Origin: Siphonodentalium dalli
Taxonomy: Eukaryota > Mollusca > Scaphopoda > Gadilida > Siphonodentaliidae
Length of the DNA: 64,000 nucleotides
Direction of reading: 5' to 3'
NCBI GenBank assembly: GCA_032622095.1
Contig: CP136069.1
Coordinates: 166,028,394 to 166,092,393, forward strand
This document shows, piece by piece, positions 61,701 to 63,823 of the stretch (the first letter of the stretch is position 1; each line of letters opens with the position of its first letter). A program made the translations under genes and the position numbers. Below the pieces are notes generated by a model. That model did no database searches. It was not told the DNA's origin and saw nothing but the letters and a program-made list of their open reading frames with translations.

Positions 61701-63434
61701 GCATCAGTCTAGAAATACAGTGAATTGTTTATGTTTCGTTCATTCAATTTCATCATCAATTTAGTTTGTTTAAAAAAAAAAATATCTAAAGAGCTTGATC
61801 TATATTAATTTAATGTTATTCCATATTATATTATCATCTATGATTGTAAAATGTTCAAGAATAAAACGATGTTCTTGTCAGGAACGGCAACCCCCATTGA
61901 TAATAAACTCACTATATACATGTTTATATTTAGAATATATCCAATCAATCAGTTAGAAAAGCATTACACACATGTAATATTAAACAAACAAGTGCACCGC
62001 TGGGCGGAGGTAACGCCCCCGACTGTACAATCAGAGAGGATTTTTCTTATTTTTGTGCAAATGCTTATTAAATGGCACTTTGTAAAGTTATGTTATTCAT
62101 GAGTAAACAATCCAAAATCAAGTTATCATCTGGAAACCAAAAAAAGTAGCAGAAAACCTGAATTTTCTAAGTCCAAAAATGGGCGTAACTCTGGAAAAAA
62201 TGGGCGGCCGAAACCACGGTTATGGGGAAATCTTGTCCCCCCGGCTGGTCTATTAGCATACCAAAGATCAACTGAATTGAGTTAGCGAAACCAAAGTTAT
62301 GAGTTGAAACGTTCGTACGGACAATTTTCTAAGGAAGGACGGACGGAAGGACGGACGGAAGGACGGACGGAGGGCTCCACTATATACCCCCAAATCTCCA
62401 TCGCAGATCGGGGGCATAATAATCATTAACTACCCACCAAATATCAGTTAATAGCCACCAAGAACTGGTAAGAAAAACGCCAACGTTTCCCGATAAAATT
62501 ATAAAAATAATATTTTTGTTTGTTTCACGTTATGAGAAGGGGGATAATTCTATGTACGGTAATTGCCGTTTATTTTCGATAATTTTGTTTGTTTCAAAAT
62601 AAATAGGTATATGAAGAACCATCTATCCATGTAGCCAACTGGAAAAACTAACAAAAATCAAATTGATTTCCCAATATATCATGCATATTTGTGAGCGCAA
62701 TTTACGAAACTATATTGAACTATGGGAAGAGGCATAACTCTATTCATTAAATGAAACATTAATTTTTGGGAAACAAAGTGTCTTCAAAAATTAAATAAAA
62801 ACTGATCTGATAATTAATCAGTGCACATCACACCAAAACAATTGAGTAGCCACTGTCAAACGTAAATGTTTGCTGAATTGAGCCCCAATATAGTTTTAAT
62901 TAAACACTGAAGCCCAACAGTGTATGACACCTTCTTTAATTGGTACGCTTTGGTATGTGAATGAATCTTGCCCCGAATACGAATTTTATCGGGTCGCCGA
63001 TCCCGTGCGACGCCAGCTTCGCGCATGCGCAGACGAGATCTCGGAAACGGGTGGAGCTATCGACTTGAAATTTGGTATGTGAATGTATCTTGCTCCGGAT
63101 ACGAATTTTATCGGGTCGCCGAGGCCGTGCAACGCCAGCTTCGCGCATGCGCAGACCCGATCTCGGAAACGGGTGGAAATATCGACTTGAAATTTGGTTT
63201 TTGAATAGCCCGGACAACGTCAGGCTCATCGGCTAGTTATATATAAAACAGACGGTCCAATTGACCAATCACCGACAACGATTTAGTGTAACACATACAG
63301 GCTATGTAAATATTGGTAAATATTCTTACTGTGCATTGGTGAGGATATTGTTTACACGGCTGAGTTCTGCTTTGTGTTTGGCATTCTCTTCACTAGCTGC
63401 ATCTAGCTGTTTCTTGATGTCATCTTTTTCTTCT
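25489..63434 (-). CDS. TPR: Nucleoprotein TPR, C-terminal 24 exons (gene incomplete at its 5' side)
   Basis: TPR is the large coiled-coil protein of the nuclear pore basket. It anchors at the pore through Nup153, and acts in mRNA export, chromatin exclusion near pores and Mad1/Mad2 docking. Twenty-four minus-strand exons with GT-AG borders and matching phases join into about 1062 residues plus a TAA stop. Residues 1 to about 350 are heptad-rich coiled coil, including LKKIGRKYKEQAEEF, a motif I recognise from animal TPR. About 365-460 is Pro/Thr-rich with TPTATVMPT. Basic clusters AKRHRDEMEK and KRTRTSQ (about 510-535) suit the nuclear-localisation segment. About 630-724 is acidic with a Glu run. 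About 795-830 contains PSTPTLVIPRR, and the tail is RG-rich. Animal TPR is about 2300-2400 residues, so the N-terminal half lies beyond 64000. Introns hold nearly all the mobile elements listed for this region. Confidence 0.9.
25785..25870. mobile_element. Family D2 fragment
   Basis: Reads AAAATATGGTGTGGGACATT then TACAGAATGAGG, the D2 variant terminus, followed by half a hairpin. It lies just inside the last TPR intron. Confidence 0.6.
26092..26347. mobile_element. Family D element with complete long termini, short interior
   Basis: The ends are CAAGCCTGCAAATAGT and the complement ACTATTTGCAGGCTTG, the most complete version of the terminus in the window. The interior is shortened to GAAGTATCTATAGTATCAA and the ACTTTTTTCCCTTCTGGGAA block. 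Confidence 0.7.
26457..26910. mobile_element. Family D2 element (GGCCTCCAAGATATGGTG ends)
   Basis: The left end reads AGGCCTCCAAGATATGGTGG then CGGACATTTACAGAATGAGG. The right end complements it (CATTCTGCAAATGTTCAGTC, ACCATATTTTGAGGCC). Two hairpins are present as in family D, but the outer termini differ. Another D2 element lies at 57160-57440. Confidence 0.65.
26931..27076. repeat. 39-nt tandem repeat, 3.7 units
   Basis: Units of 39 nt contain TATGTACAATCACAGACAAA and TATTGTGCTTTCTCGT. 39 is divisible by three, so spurious frames remain open. It directly follows a family D2 element. Confidence 0.9.
27563..27694 (-). CDS. TPR: TPR exon 23 in window
   Basis: 132 nt: DMTGDMAEQSQIVSDSGDAD ... 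ETSPSSSSQPSTSQQVTAD. Ser-rich and acidic. Acceptor CATCCATTACAG, donor GTATCG (weak). Confidence 0.83.
27747..28007. mobile_element. TTAA MITE, family C
   Basis: TTAA at 27747-27750 and 28004-28007. The left arm has ATTGGAGCTTCCTGAAATTT; the right arm has GCTGCACCAGCACAGCTCCC. Two hairpins with the CATTCTCTTATATATG cassette are present; the loop is CTCCCATATGGAG or CTCCCTATGGGAG, unlike the TCGACC loop of family A. Confidence 0.78.
28095..28305. repeat. 41-nt tandem repeat, about five units
   Basis: Diverged units contain TTTGTATGGCAAATACACCA then CAAAAATCCA. Period about 41. Next to it, 28310-28424 is half of a family D element. Confidence 0.8.
28447..28496 (-). CDS. TPR: TPR exon 22 in window
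   Basis: 50 nt: ESLDDNTEEAQEAPGE. Acceptor TTCCTTACAG, donor GTATTA (weak). Found by phase and acidic content. A family A MITE begins 22 nt beyond its acceptor side. Confidence 0.76.
28518..28907 (+). mobile_element. TTAA-flanked MITE, family A, copy 7
   Basis: TTAA at 28518-28521 and 28904-28907. Complete structure. It starts 22 nt beyond the acceptor side of TPR exon 22, so it sets most of that intron's 3' end. Confidence 0.85.
28908..29628. other. TPR intron DNA without recognised gene
   Basis: Positions 29530-29628 hold an inverted fragment of the period-60-75 repeat (AACTTATTATCTGAACATTT). The rest shows nothing recognised. Confidence 0.4.
30480..30680. repeat. Family H-type repeat with terminal G/C stem
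   Basis: Ends in CAGACGGATGGACGGATGC, then AGTATACCAACCCCCATC and its complement GATGGGGGTATAAT. The same ending type (GGACGG, TATA-CCCCC...GGGGG-TATAAT) is seen at 49380-49446 and 62336-62412. Confidence 0.6.
30739..31020. mobile_element. TTAA MITE, family C
   Basis: The left end reads AACCCTTTCATGATAGGAG with the TTAA mutated (ATAA). The right end is GGAAGCTCCAGTCATGGAAG then GATTAA (TTAA 31017-31020). Two hairpins are partly eroded. Confidence 0.7.
31130..31380. mobile_element. TTAA-flanked MITE with GGGTACTGTACACTAAA ends (family I)
   Basis: Long inverted repeat between TTAA 31130-31133 and TTAA 31377-31380. Termini are GGGTACTGTACACTAAATCC and complement. Arms contain CTCCTTTTATACTCAACAGA. 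Its left TTAA is shared with the end of the 1.5-kb element. A second copy lies at 51553-51697. Confidence 0.75.
31780..32170. repeat. Family G repeat
   Basis: Contains GAGCTATTGCCATGGGCTGG, CAATCATCACCAAACTTCAT, ACATGGCTAGCAATTTC and GCAGCCATCTTGGATTTAAC. Lies about 100 nt from TPR exon 21. Confidence 0.6.
32278..32398 (-). CDS. TPR: TPR exon 21 in window
   Basis: 121 nt: SSDLTEVTGTSVTTTTSASI then IYAANVGSPISVIVTGSLN. Acceptor ATCACTTTCAG, donor GTGAGT. The next in-frame codons beyond the donor give a stop, so splicing is required. Confidence 0.82.
32952..33180. mobile_element. Family D element, one side eroded
   Basis: Spacer (TTATCTTCTGCAAATTAGG), then a complete hairpin (CCCCAGAGGGTGAATTTGG with complement) and the right terminus TTCTGCAAATAAGAGACT. 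The left hairpin is missing. Confidence 0.6.
33369..33443 (-). CDS. TPR: TPR exon 20 in window
   Basis: 75 nt: MDDTRMDLSQFDDGSSRVPQ then VSTS. Donor GTAAGA. The acceptor may be AAGCTTCAG (exon start 33443) or, six bases earlier, TTTTACAAG (start 33449). Both keep the frame and differ by two residues (Ala-Ser). Confidence 0.8.
33492..33740. mobile_element. Fragments of a family C MITE and of a TA-flanked hairpin element
   Basis: 33492-33553 carries TTAATCCTATAATGACAG and CTGGTGCAGCATTAAATATC, the end of family C. 33648 onward reads CAGTAATGCCCTAAATAGTC through GGAAATATGGCTTGGTGCC, one arm of the TA-flanked hairpin, cut at a T run. Confidence 0.6.
34324..34409 (-). CDS. TPR: TPR exon 19 in window
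   Basis: 86 nt: after a split Ser, SPQVQERFTFGSEGNASQSE then HAQLESQG. The SPQV-x-x-R-F-x-F-G block continues the conserved C-terminal segment. Acceptor TGTTTTTTCAG, donor GTGAGT. Confidence 0.87.
34923..35020 (-). CDS. TPR: TPR exon 18 in window (PSTPTLVIPRR)
   Basis: 98 nt: SQPSAFEEDDCTVPSTPTLV then IPRRGDAFEQAV. The VPSTPTLV-x-P-R pattern is conserved in the C-terminal region of animal TPR, and is the second strong support for the gene identity. Acceptor CTTGTTTCAG, donor GTAAAC. Confidence 0.9.
35021..36030. other. TPR intron DNA without recognised repeat
   Basis: AT-rich. Short ORFs show no family feature. No repeat shared with the rest of the window was recognised. Confidence 0.35.
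36034..36126. mobile_element. TA-flanked hairpin element, short copy
   Basis: CAGTAATGCCCTAAATAATC at the left and GATTATTTAGGGCATTACTG at the right, TA on both sides (36032-36033, 36127-36128). The interior is much reduced compared with 24936-25137. Confidence 0.75.
36290..36690. repeat. Compound palindrome
   Basis: Perfect 46-nt arms (36324-36369 and 36373-36418) fold around AAA. The right arm is followed by GCGAAATATTCATCG, then three copies of AACAACAAGCATAA, then a third copy of the arm (about 36508-36553). A second, separate hairpin (CTAAATTCTATTTGAGCC...GGCTCAAATCGAATTTAG) lies at about 36580-36632. The flanking TTTATACGTAATTTATCAAC is also complemented on the far side. Confidence 0.75.
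36808..37035. mobile_element. TTAA MITE, family C
   Basis: Left arm CTTCATGACTGGAGTTTCC with mutated TTAA. Right arm GCACTAGCGCTGCTCCCG then TCATGAAAGGGTTAA (TTAA 37032-37035). Diverged hairpins. Ends 58 nt from the donor side of TPR exon 17. Confidence 0.68.
37093..37289 (-). CDS. TPR: TPR exon 17 in window (Pro/Gln-rich)
   Basis: 197 nt: DDRQPQATEAHSMTQAVPIQ ... QVQRLPPPLQPMPSRSER, ending TQLTPFPFG. Acceptor TTTCATTTCAG, donor GTAAGT. Ends on a full codon. Confidence 0.85.
37878..38240 (+). mobile_element. 5' end of a family B-type TTAA element, truncated
   Basis: TTAACCCTTTCAGTGCCA (TTAA 37878-37881) and the CGATCTCATCGGCCC block match the left end at 6865. After about 85 nt the sequence becomes different and CpG-richer, with a 28-codon open frame from 38097 to 38183. 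No right terminus was found. It could be a remnant of a longer, possibly autonomous, relative. Confidence 0.5.
38241..39046. other. TPR intron DNA without recognised gene
   Basis: Includes a run of diverged short repeats around TTCAAGGGTTTTCAA (38520-38660). Nothing else recognised. Confidence 0.35.
39047..39163. mobile_element. TA-flanked hairpin element, one arm plus terminus
   Basis: Starts CAGTAATGCCCTAAATAATC and ends GGGCATTACTT next to TA. The right arm is deleted except for its last 15 nt. Confidence 0.7.
39422..39821 (-). mobile_element. TTAA-flanked MITE, family A, copy 8
   Basis: Reverse-oriented; TTAA at 39422-39425 and 39818-39821. Both hairpins are present, with the ATATGTGAGG variant also seen in copy 3, so copies 3 and 8 may belong to one subfamily. 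Confidence 0.85.
39885..40215. repeat. Direct repeat flanking TPR exon 16, copy 1
   Basis: Shares AAAGACATATTATG, AGCATCGCCGAAAATCTAAA, AAATCGACCGTGCCA and ATTCTCAATTCGGGA blocks with 40541-40915. About 80 percent alike by eye. Confidence 0.75.
40297..40435 (-). CDS. TPR: TPR exon 16 in window (Glu run)
   Basis: 139 nt: VDEDGNIIGEIIAEQDEEYE, a run of eight Glu, then GDDAGGEQSAEDDDEIMII. This is the acidic core of the C-terminal domain. Acceptor TTGACTTGTCAG, donor GTATGT. Flanked on both sides by copies of a roughly 330-nt repeat. Confidence 0.87.
40541..40915. repeat. Direct repeat flanking TPR exon 16, copy 2
   Basis: Second copy (AAAGACATATTATGCACTTG, ATAGCCGAAAATCTGAAGCA, ATAAACTTACGAAAAC). 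It contains about 30 nt more (ATTTCGCCATCGAGAGTCAC) than copy 1. Confidence 0.75.
40916..42770. other. TPR intron DNA without recognised gene or repeat family
   Basis: AT-rich; ORFs up to 73 codons show no recognisable feature. Confidence 0.35.
42778..42964 (+). mobile_element. TTAA MITE, family A, copy 9, internally deleted
   Basis: The left end CCCTTTACCCAACAAACC is preceded by ATAT instead of TTAA. The right end has TTAA at 42961-42964. The deletion runs from the first hairpin's loop (GCGAGTCGA) straight to GTTGGGTAAAGGG, removing the spacer and second hairpin. It ends 22 nt from the donor side of TPR exon 15. Confidence 0.8.
42986..43066 (-). CDS. TPR: TPR exon 15 in window (acidic)
   Basis: 81 nt: DGEEQEQEEWEGERYEEEYD then SEEGEYQ. 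Acceptor TAATTTTTAG, donor GTGATT. Phase 0 at both ends. A deleted family A MITE ends 22 nt beyond the donor. Confidence 0.84.
43765..43890 (-). CDS. TPR: TPR exon 14 in window (start of acidic region)
   Basis: 126 nt: VHSAEVEQREEMPPVVGESG ... EEQVEADDDADCVIVGV. Acceptor AATTGTTGCAG, donor GTAAGT. The acidic block ending in a hydrophobic CVIVGV resembles the DDDE-hydrophobic repeats of exon 16 (DDDEIMIIG). Confidence 0.84.
43960..44440. repeat. Period-65 tandem repeat joined to a family G fragment
   Basis: 43960-44228 has about four units with GATGAGTAGTTATC, GTTCAGATAATAAGTTTAAC and TCTATACT. 44229-44440 is an inverted family G unit (CACCCTGAAGTTTTACGAAG, ATTGTTGACGGACATCCGGA). Confidence 0.65.
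44646..44699 (-). CDS. TPR: TPR exon 13 in window
   Basis: 54 nt: DESNQGQVTEGDQEVHLQ. Acceptor TTATGTTTCAG, donor GTTTGT. Phase 0 at both ends, so it could be skipped without a frame change. Confidence 0.8.
44709..44865. repeat. Tandem repeat of 25-29 nt next to TPR exon 13
   Basis: Five diverged units with CAATATAACTTGTAAGAATT and CATGAAATATA, starting 10 nt beyond the acceptor of exon 13. Confidence 0.75.
45054..45290. repeat. Half of a TA-flanked hairpin element fused to a family G fragment
   Basis: GGTAATGTCCTAAATAATCG through TCATCGGAAAGCTCTCACTG is one arm of the hairpin. It then changes into GAAGATCCGTATGAAGTTTG and GATGATTGGATGAAGGATG, a family G unit. Confidence 0.6.
45312..45479 (-). 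CDS. TPR: TPR exon 12 in window
   Basis: 168 nt, 56 full codons: EQILPAMIISADHRATTSEP ... SAPSSSQFREIEQ. Ser/Pro/Glu-rich. Acceptor TTCATTTTAG, donor GTGGGT. Phase 0 at both ends. Confidence 0.84.
45980..46112 (-). repeat. Tandem array repeating the TPR exon 11 end and splice donor
   Basis: Five diverged units at 25-29 nt spacing contain ACCTGACTAGTTCT or close variants (CCTGATTAGTTCT, TTACTAGTTCTTGTC). On the minus strand this is AGAACTAGTCAGGT, the last 12 bases of exon 11 plus the donor GT. The array lies directly downstream of the true donor. Confidence 0.8.
46113..46158 (-). CDS. TPR: TPR exon 11 in window (second basic cluster)
   Basis: 46 nt: ENTSEAQVKRTRTSQ after a split Asn. Acceptor TTTGATTACAG, donor GTACTA (weak). 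The exon's last bases and donor (AGAACTAGTCAGGT) recur as a diverged tandem array in the intron just downstream (45980-46112). Confidence 0.78.
46330..46930. repeat. Family H-like tandem repeat (GACCTGTATTTTGG units)
   Basis: Four diverged units with TTGACCTGTATTTTGGTATG, ACTGAGCCACATACCAA and AAGTTATCATCTGGAAA, ending in GTTGACGGACAGACGGATGG. Related units are seen at 62100-62190. Confidence 0.7.
47405..47576 (-). CDS. TPR: TPR exon 10 in window (linker, first basic cluster)
   Basis: 172 nt. Starts DPSPESGQIDHVVSSEPHQS and ends HHQQAKRHRDEMEK across the border. The KRHRDEMEK cluster together with exon 11 would form a bipartite nuclear-localisation signal, as known in this part of TPR. Acceptor CTATTGCAG, donor GTAAGT. 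Confidence 0.85.
47619..47831. mobile_element. TA-flanked hairpin element, complete
   Basis: Near-perfect foldback of 213 nt. CAGTAATGCCCTAAGTAATC at the left and its complement at the right, with TA at 47617-47618 and 47832-47833. Central CTCTAAGTGAGAGC loop. It starts 43 nt beyond the acceptor of TPR exon 10. Confidence 0.85.
48053..48303. mobile_element. TTAA MITE, family C
   Basis: TTAA at 48053-48056. The right end GCTCCAGTCATGGAAGGG is followed by TCAA, a mutated TTAA. Hairpins are partly eroded. Preceded by a C run near 48022. Confidence 0.7.
48363..48440 (-). CDS. TPR: TPR exon 9 in window (linker)
   Basis: 78 nt. After a split residue: APSQQPTSTGILPVQRVNPQ then IETIS. Acceptor TTCATTCCAG, donor GTAAGA. 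Low-complexity linker; supported by phase on both sides. Confidence 0.82.
48690..49446. repeat. Family H-like tandem repeat with terminal G/C stem
   Basis: Four units contain GACAGACGTCATAATCGCAG, GTGCACAGGTTCCCATGG, GACCGAAAAATGTAGGAATA and TTCTAAGTCGAAAAAGGGG. It ends in GGACGGACGACGGACGAG, then TATACCCCCCTTAACTTCG and GGGGGGGTATAATAA. Confidence 0.75.
49605..49765. mobile_element. Family D element, single hairpin
   Basis: CAAGCCTGGATATAGTGTGA at the left and ACTCTATGCAGGCTTG at the right. Only one hairpin remains and the spacer is lost. Confidence 0.65.
49949..50160. mobile_element. TTAA MITE, family C
   Basis: TTAA at 49949-49952 and 50157-50160. Left CGTTCCATGACTGGAGCTTC; right GGTGCACCAGCGCAGCTCCC. 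One hairpin is complete; the second is collapsed. Ends 37 nt from the donor side of TPR exon 8. Confidence 0.75.
50198..50406 (-). CDS. TPR: TPR exon 8 in window, Pro/Thr-rich linker
   Basis: 209 nt. After a split Ser: TSGAEVPKKAIRPMATSAAP, later VSTPTATVMPTVSQTDSQE. The TPTATVMPT stretch resembles vertebrate TPR downstream of the coiled coil. Acceptor TTTATTTTCAG, donor GTAAAC. A 954-nt Harbinger-like element begins 27 nt beyond the acceptor side. Confidence 0.88.
50434..51387. mobile_element. PIF/Harbinger-like non-autonomous element, 954 nt
   Basis: Long terminal inverted repeats: GGCCAAAAAAAAAAGGG then TTTTGATTCTCGGGCA at the left, with the complement at the right ending TTTTTTTTTGGCC. 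A TAA duplication flanks it at 50431-50433 and 51388-51390; three-base TWA duplications are typical of PIF/Harbinger. No transposase frame was found. The edge is 27 nt from the start of TPR exon 8. Confidence 0.75.
51553..51697. mobile_element. TTAA MITE, family I, short copy
   Basis: AGGGGTACTGTACTCTAAAT and complement GGATTTAGTGTACAGTACCC between TTAA 51553-51556 and TTAA 51694-51697. The right TTAA is also the left TTAA of the following family A element. Confidence 0.75.
51694..52083 (+). mobile_element. TTAA-flanked MITE, family A, copy 10
   Basis: TTAA at 51694-51697 and 52080-52083. Complete; one base change in the first hairpin (CATTCTTTTATATATG). Confidence 0.85.
52422..52549 (-). 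CDS. TPR: TPR exon 7 in window, end of the coiled coil
   Basis: 128 nt. ITVLQISIQQLQNQLEAAQQ closes the heptad region; KPVTQSVMASRPTASAATME begins the Pro/Thr-rich linker. Acceptor TTCTGTTATAG, donor GTACCA (weak). The exon's end, its donor and 33 nt of intron are copied in reverse orientation at 63758-63823. Confidence 0.85.
52577..52640. mobile_element. TTAA MITE, family C, solo end
   Basis: TTAACCCTTTCATGACGGG then GGCACTGGGGCAGCATTAAA matches the family C terminus. No hairpin or second end follows. It lies 27 nt from the acceptor of TPR exon 7. Confidence 0.6.
53155..53305. mobile_element. Family C MITE, both ends missing
   Basis: Two CATTCTCTTATATATGC-type hairpin halves around TTACAAGGTCAAGGTAA, and the internal AGAGTTTTCGCAAAATTTC. 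No TTAA termini found. Confidence 0.55.
53519..55031 (+). mobile_element. TTAA-flanked MITE, family A, copy 11, interrupted
   Basis: TTAA at 53519-53522 and 55028-55031. The first hairpin and an enlarged A/T spacer are present. The second hairpin is split at 53872/54954 by a hAT-like insertion. Without the insertion and one copy of its duplication the element is about 424 nt. Confidence 0.85.
53873..54953. mobile_element. hAT-like non-autonomous element, 1081 nt, nested
   Basis: Termini TAGTGATGTTCCGATAAT and exact complement. An 8-bp duplication TGCGAGGC flanks it at 53865-53872 and 54954-54961, as expected for the hAT superfamily. Subterminal regions are dense in ATCGG/CCGAT motifs, likely transposase-binding sites. 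No transposase frame; the longest ORF (82 codons) has no family feature. Confidence 0.85.
55662..55825. repeat. Perfect hairpin, 79-nt arms, 6-nt loop
   Basis: 55662-55740 and 55747-55825 are exact reverse complements around ATATCT. The arms contain CCAGGCAGGGATTTCC and CAAATCCAGGAAACTAAC. No terminal motif or TSD resembling the other families. Lies 74 nt from the donor of TPR exon 6. Confidence 0.9.
55900..56060 (-). CDS. TPR: TPR exon 6 in window (coiled coil)
   Basis: 161 nt. Begins after a split Glu with NEAKIAALESRHNAQVGS and ends ENTELQAK on a full codon. Acceptor TTTTTCATCAG, donor GTTAGT. A perfect 79-nt-arm hairpin lies 74 nt downstream in the intron. Confidence 0.88.
56341..56778. 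mobile_element. Family D paired-hairpin element, complete
   Basis: The best complete copy: GGAAATAGTGTGTCTGTC and complement GAGACACTATTTGCAGG at the ends. Two hairpins at about 56369-56460 and 56657-56752. The conserved spacer has CACCTCGATTATGCATTTTA. Confidence 0.8.
56850..57027 (-). CDS. TPR: TPR exon 5 in window (coiled coil)
   Basis: 178 nt. Begins EVEKNAKQIVQLHDERNQSR and ends one base into a codon after TLKDTTK. Acceptor CTAATTCAG, donor GTATGA. A family D2 element lies upstream in the preceding intron and a family D element downstream in the next. Confidence 0.88.
57160..57440. mobile_element. Family D2 element, one end decayed
   Basis: Left CAGGCCTGAAATATGATGCC then CAGACATTTGCAGAATTAGG. 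One hairpin, then the D2 spacer (GGCATGTCGATTATGCATTC). The second hairpin is missing. Confidence 0.6.
58057..58464 (-). CDS. TPR: TPR exon 4 in window, largest, coiled coil with KKIGRKYKEQ
   Basis: 408 nt, 136 full codons. It opens with LKKIGRKYKEQAEEFKSKID, the most characteristic TPR segment in the window, and continues as unbroken charged heptads to EVTKLKE. Acceptor ATTAATCAG (weak pyrimidine tract), donor GTATGT. Both ends are phase 0. Confidence 0.9.
59498..59576 (-). CDS. TPR: TPR exon 3 in window (coiled coil)
   Basis: 79 nt, giving EQMKSKDTHIQSMREEIEDK then NKTVNQ. Acceptor TTAATTTTCAG, donor GTACGT. Ends on a complete codon. Confidence 0.82.
59960..60505. mobile_element. TTAA MITE, family C, interrupted
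   Basis: TTAA at 59960-59963 and 60502-60505. Left CCCTTCCATCACTGGAGC, right CCCATCATGAAAGGGTTAA. The right arm is split between GGATCTTTAA and TGCTGCACC by a 305-nt insertion. Ends 14 nt from TPR exon 2. Confidence 0.75.
60161..60465. mobile_element. PIF/Harbinger-like MITE, 305 nt, nested in family C
   Basis: Ends GTGAACATTCTGATGA and complement of GTGAACACTCAGACGATG, imperfect beyond about 14 nt. TAA duplication at 60158-60160 and 60466-60468. The empty site is known from intact family C copies (CTTTAATGCTGCACC). Confidence 0.65.
60519..60560 (-). CDS. TPR: TPR exon 2 in window (coiled coil)
   Basis: A 42-nt exon giving KELTNLKPQLADN and split residues at each side. Acceptor ATTTCTTTTAG, donor GTGAGT. 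It is too small to be found as an ORF; it is supported by joining exons 1 and 3 in phase. Confidence 0.75.
61205..61322. repeat. Inverted repeat with GTGGGTGTGTGTGTTATTGG arms
   Basis: GTGGGTGTGTGTGTTATTGG then GGGATA on the left is complemented by TATCCCCCAATAACACACAC at about 61290-61309. A loop of about 60 nt contains a second match (GTGTAAACAGCACAACACCA). Confidence 0.7.
61323..62410. repeat. TPR intron DNA with CTGT microsatellite and a family H repeat with G/C stem
   Basis: A (CTGT)n run lies near 61549-61575. From about 62100 to 62410 is a family H-like unit (AAGTTATCATCTGGAAACCA) followed by GGAAGGACGGACGG repeats and the terminal stem TATACCCCCAAATC...GATCGGGGGCATAATAA. The rest is unrecognised. 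Confidence 0.6.
62950..63200. repeat. Two-unit tandem repeat, period 122, CpG-rich
   Basis: Units share TTTTATCGGGTCGCCGA, ACGCCAGCTTCGCGCATGCG and ATCTCGGAAACGGGTGGA. Unusually GC-rich for the window, about 130 nt downstream (in gene orientation) of TPR exon 1 of the window. Confidence 0.85.
63330..63434 (-). CDS. TPR: TPR exon 1 in window (coiled coil)
   Basis: Acceptor TTTTTTCAG, donor GTAAGA. 105 nt, first base is a codon third position, ends two bases into a codon. It encodes coiled-coil sequence EEKDDIKKQLDAASEENAK then HKAELSRVNNILTNA. The preceding exon is outside the window. Confidence 0.85.
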
Positions 63435-63678
63435 CTGAAAAAATGATGCCATTTCAAATGTGGTGAACATTAGCAAACGACTTCAGCAGTTGTGTTCACT
63501 AGACATATATTCAATATGGTCAAGGTGGTTTATACTGGGCAGAACTCAACAGCCAGGGTATCTGTTGTCAAAGAAGATTATCCAGTCAACCGTCAAGATT
63601 ATTCTATCATACCTATGATGATGAATTTCACCTGAATTTGTCAATATACTGCCGAAAACATACTCATAAATGATCTTT

Positions 63679-63757
63679 TTAACCTTTTCATTATTGGAGC
63701 TTTCTGAATTTTTGCGAAAACCCTATGCCAACGCATTCTCTTATATATACGAGTACT
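63679..63757. mobile_element. TTAA MITE, family C, left end, cut
   Basis: TTAACCTTTTCATTATTGG, AAAACCCTATGCCAACGC and ATTCTCTTATATATACGAG are followed abruptly by a copied TPR segment rather than the hairpin's other arm. Confidence 0.6.
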
Positions 63758-63823
63758 CTACTGTAAGTGCTGCGACAATGGAAAGAGCAAGGTACCATTG
63801 GGGAAGTCAAGATAACTTTTAAT
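63758..63823 (+). pseudogene. Reverse-orientation copy of the TPR exon 7 / intron junction
   Basis: 66 nt match the reverse complement of 52389-52455 with about six differences including one single-base gap. The source spans the last 34 nt of exon 7, its GTACCA splice donor and 33 nt of intron, so the copy was made at DNA level rather than from mRNA. It lies between two family C MITE ends, on the strand opposite to TPR. It cannot be translated usefully. Confidence 0.8.
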
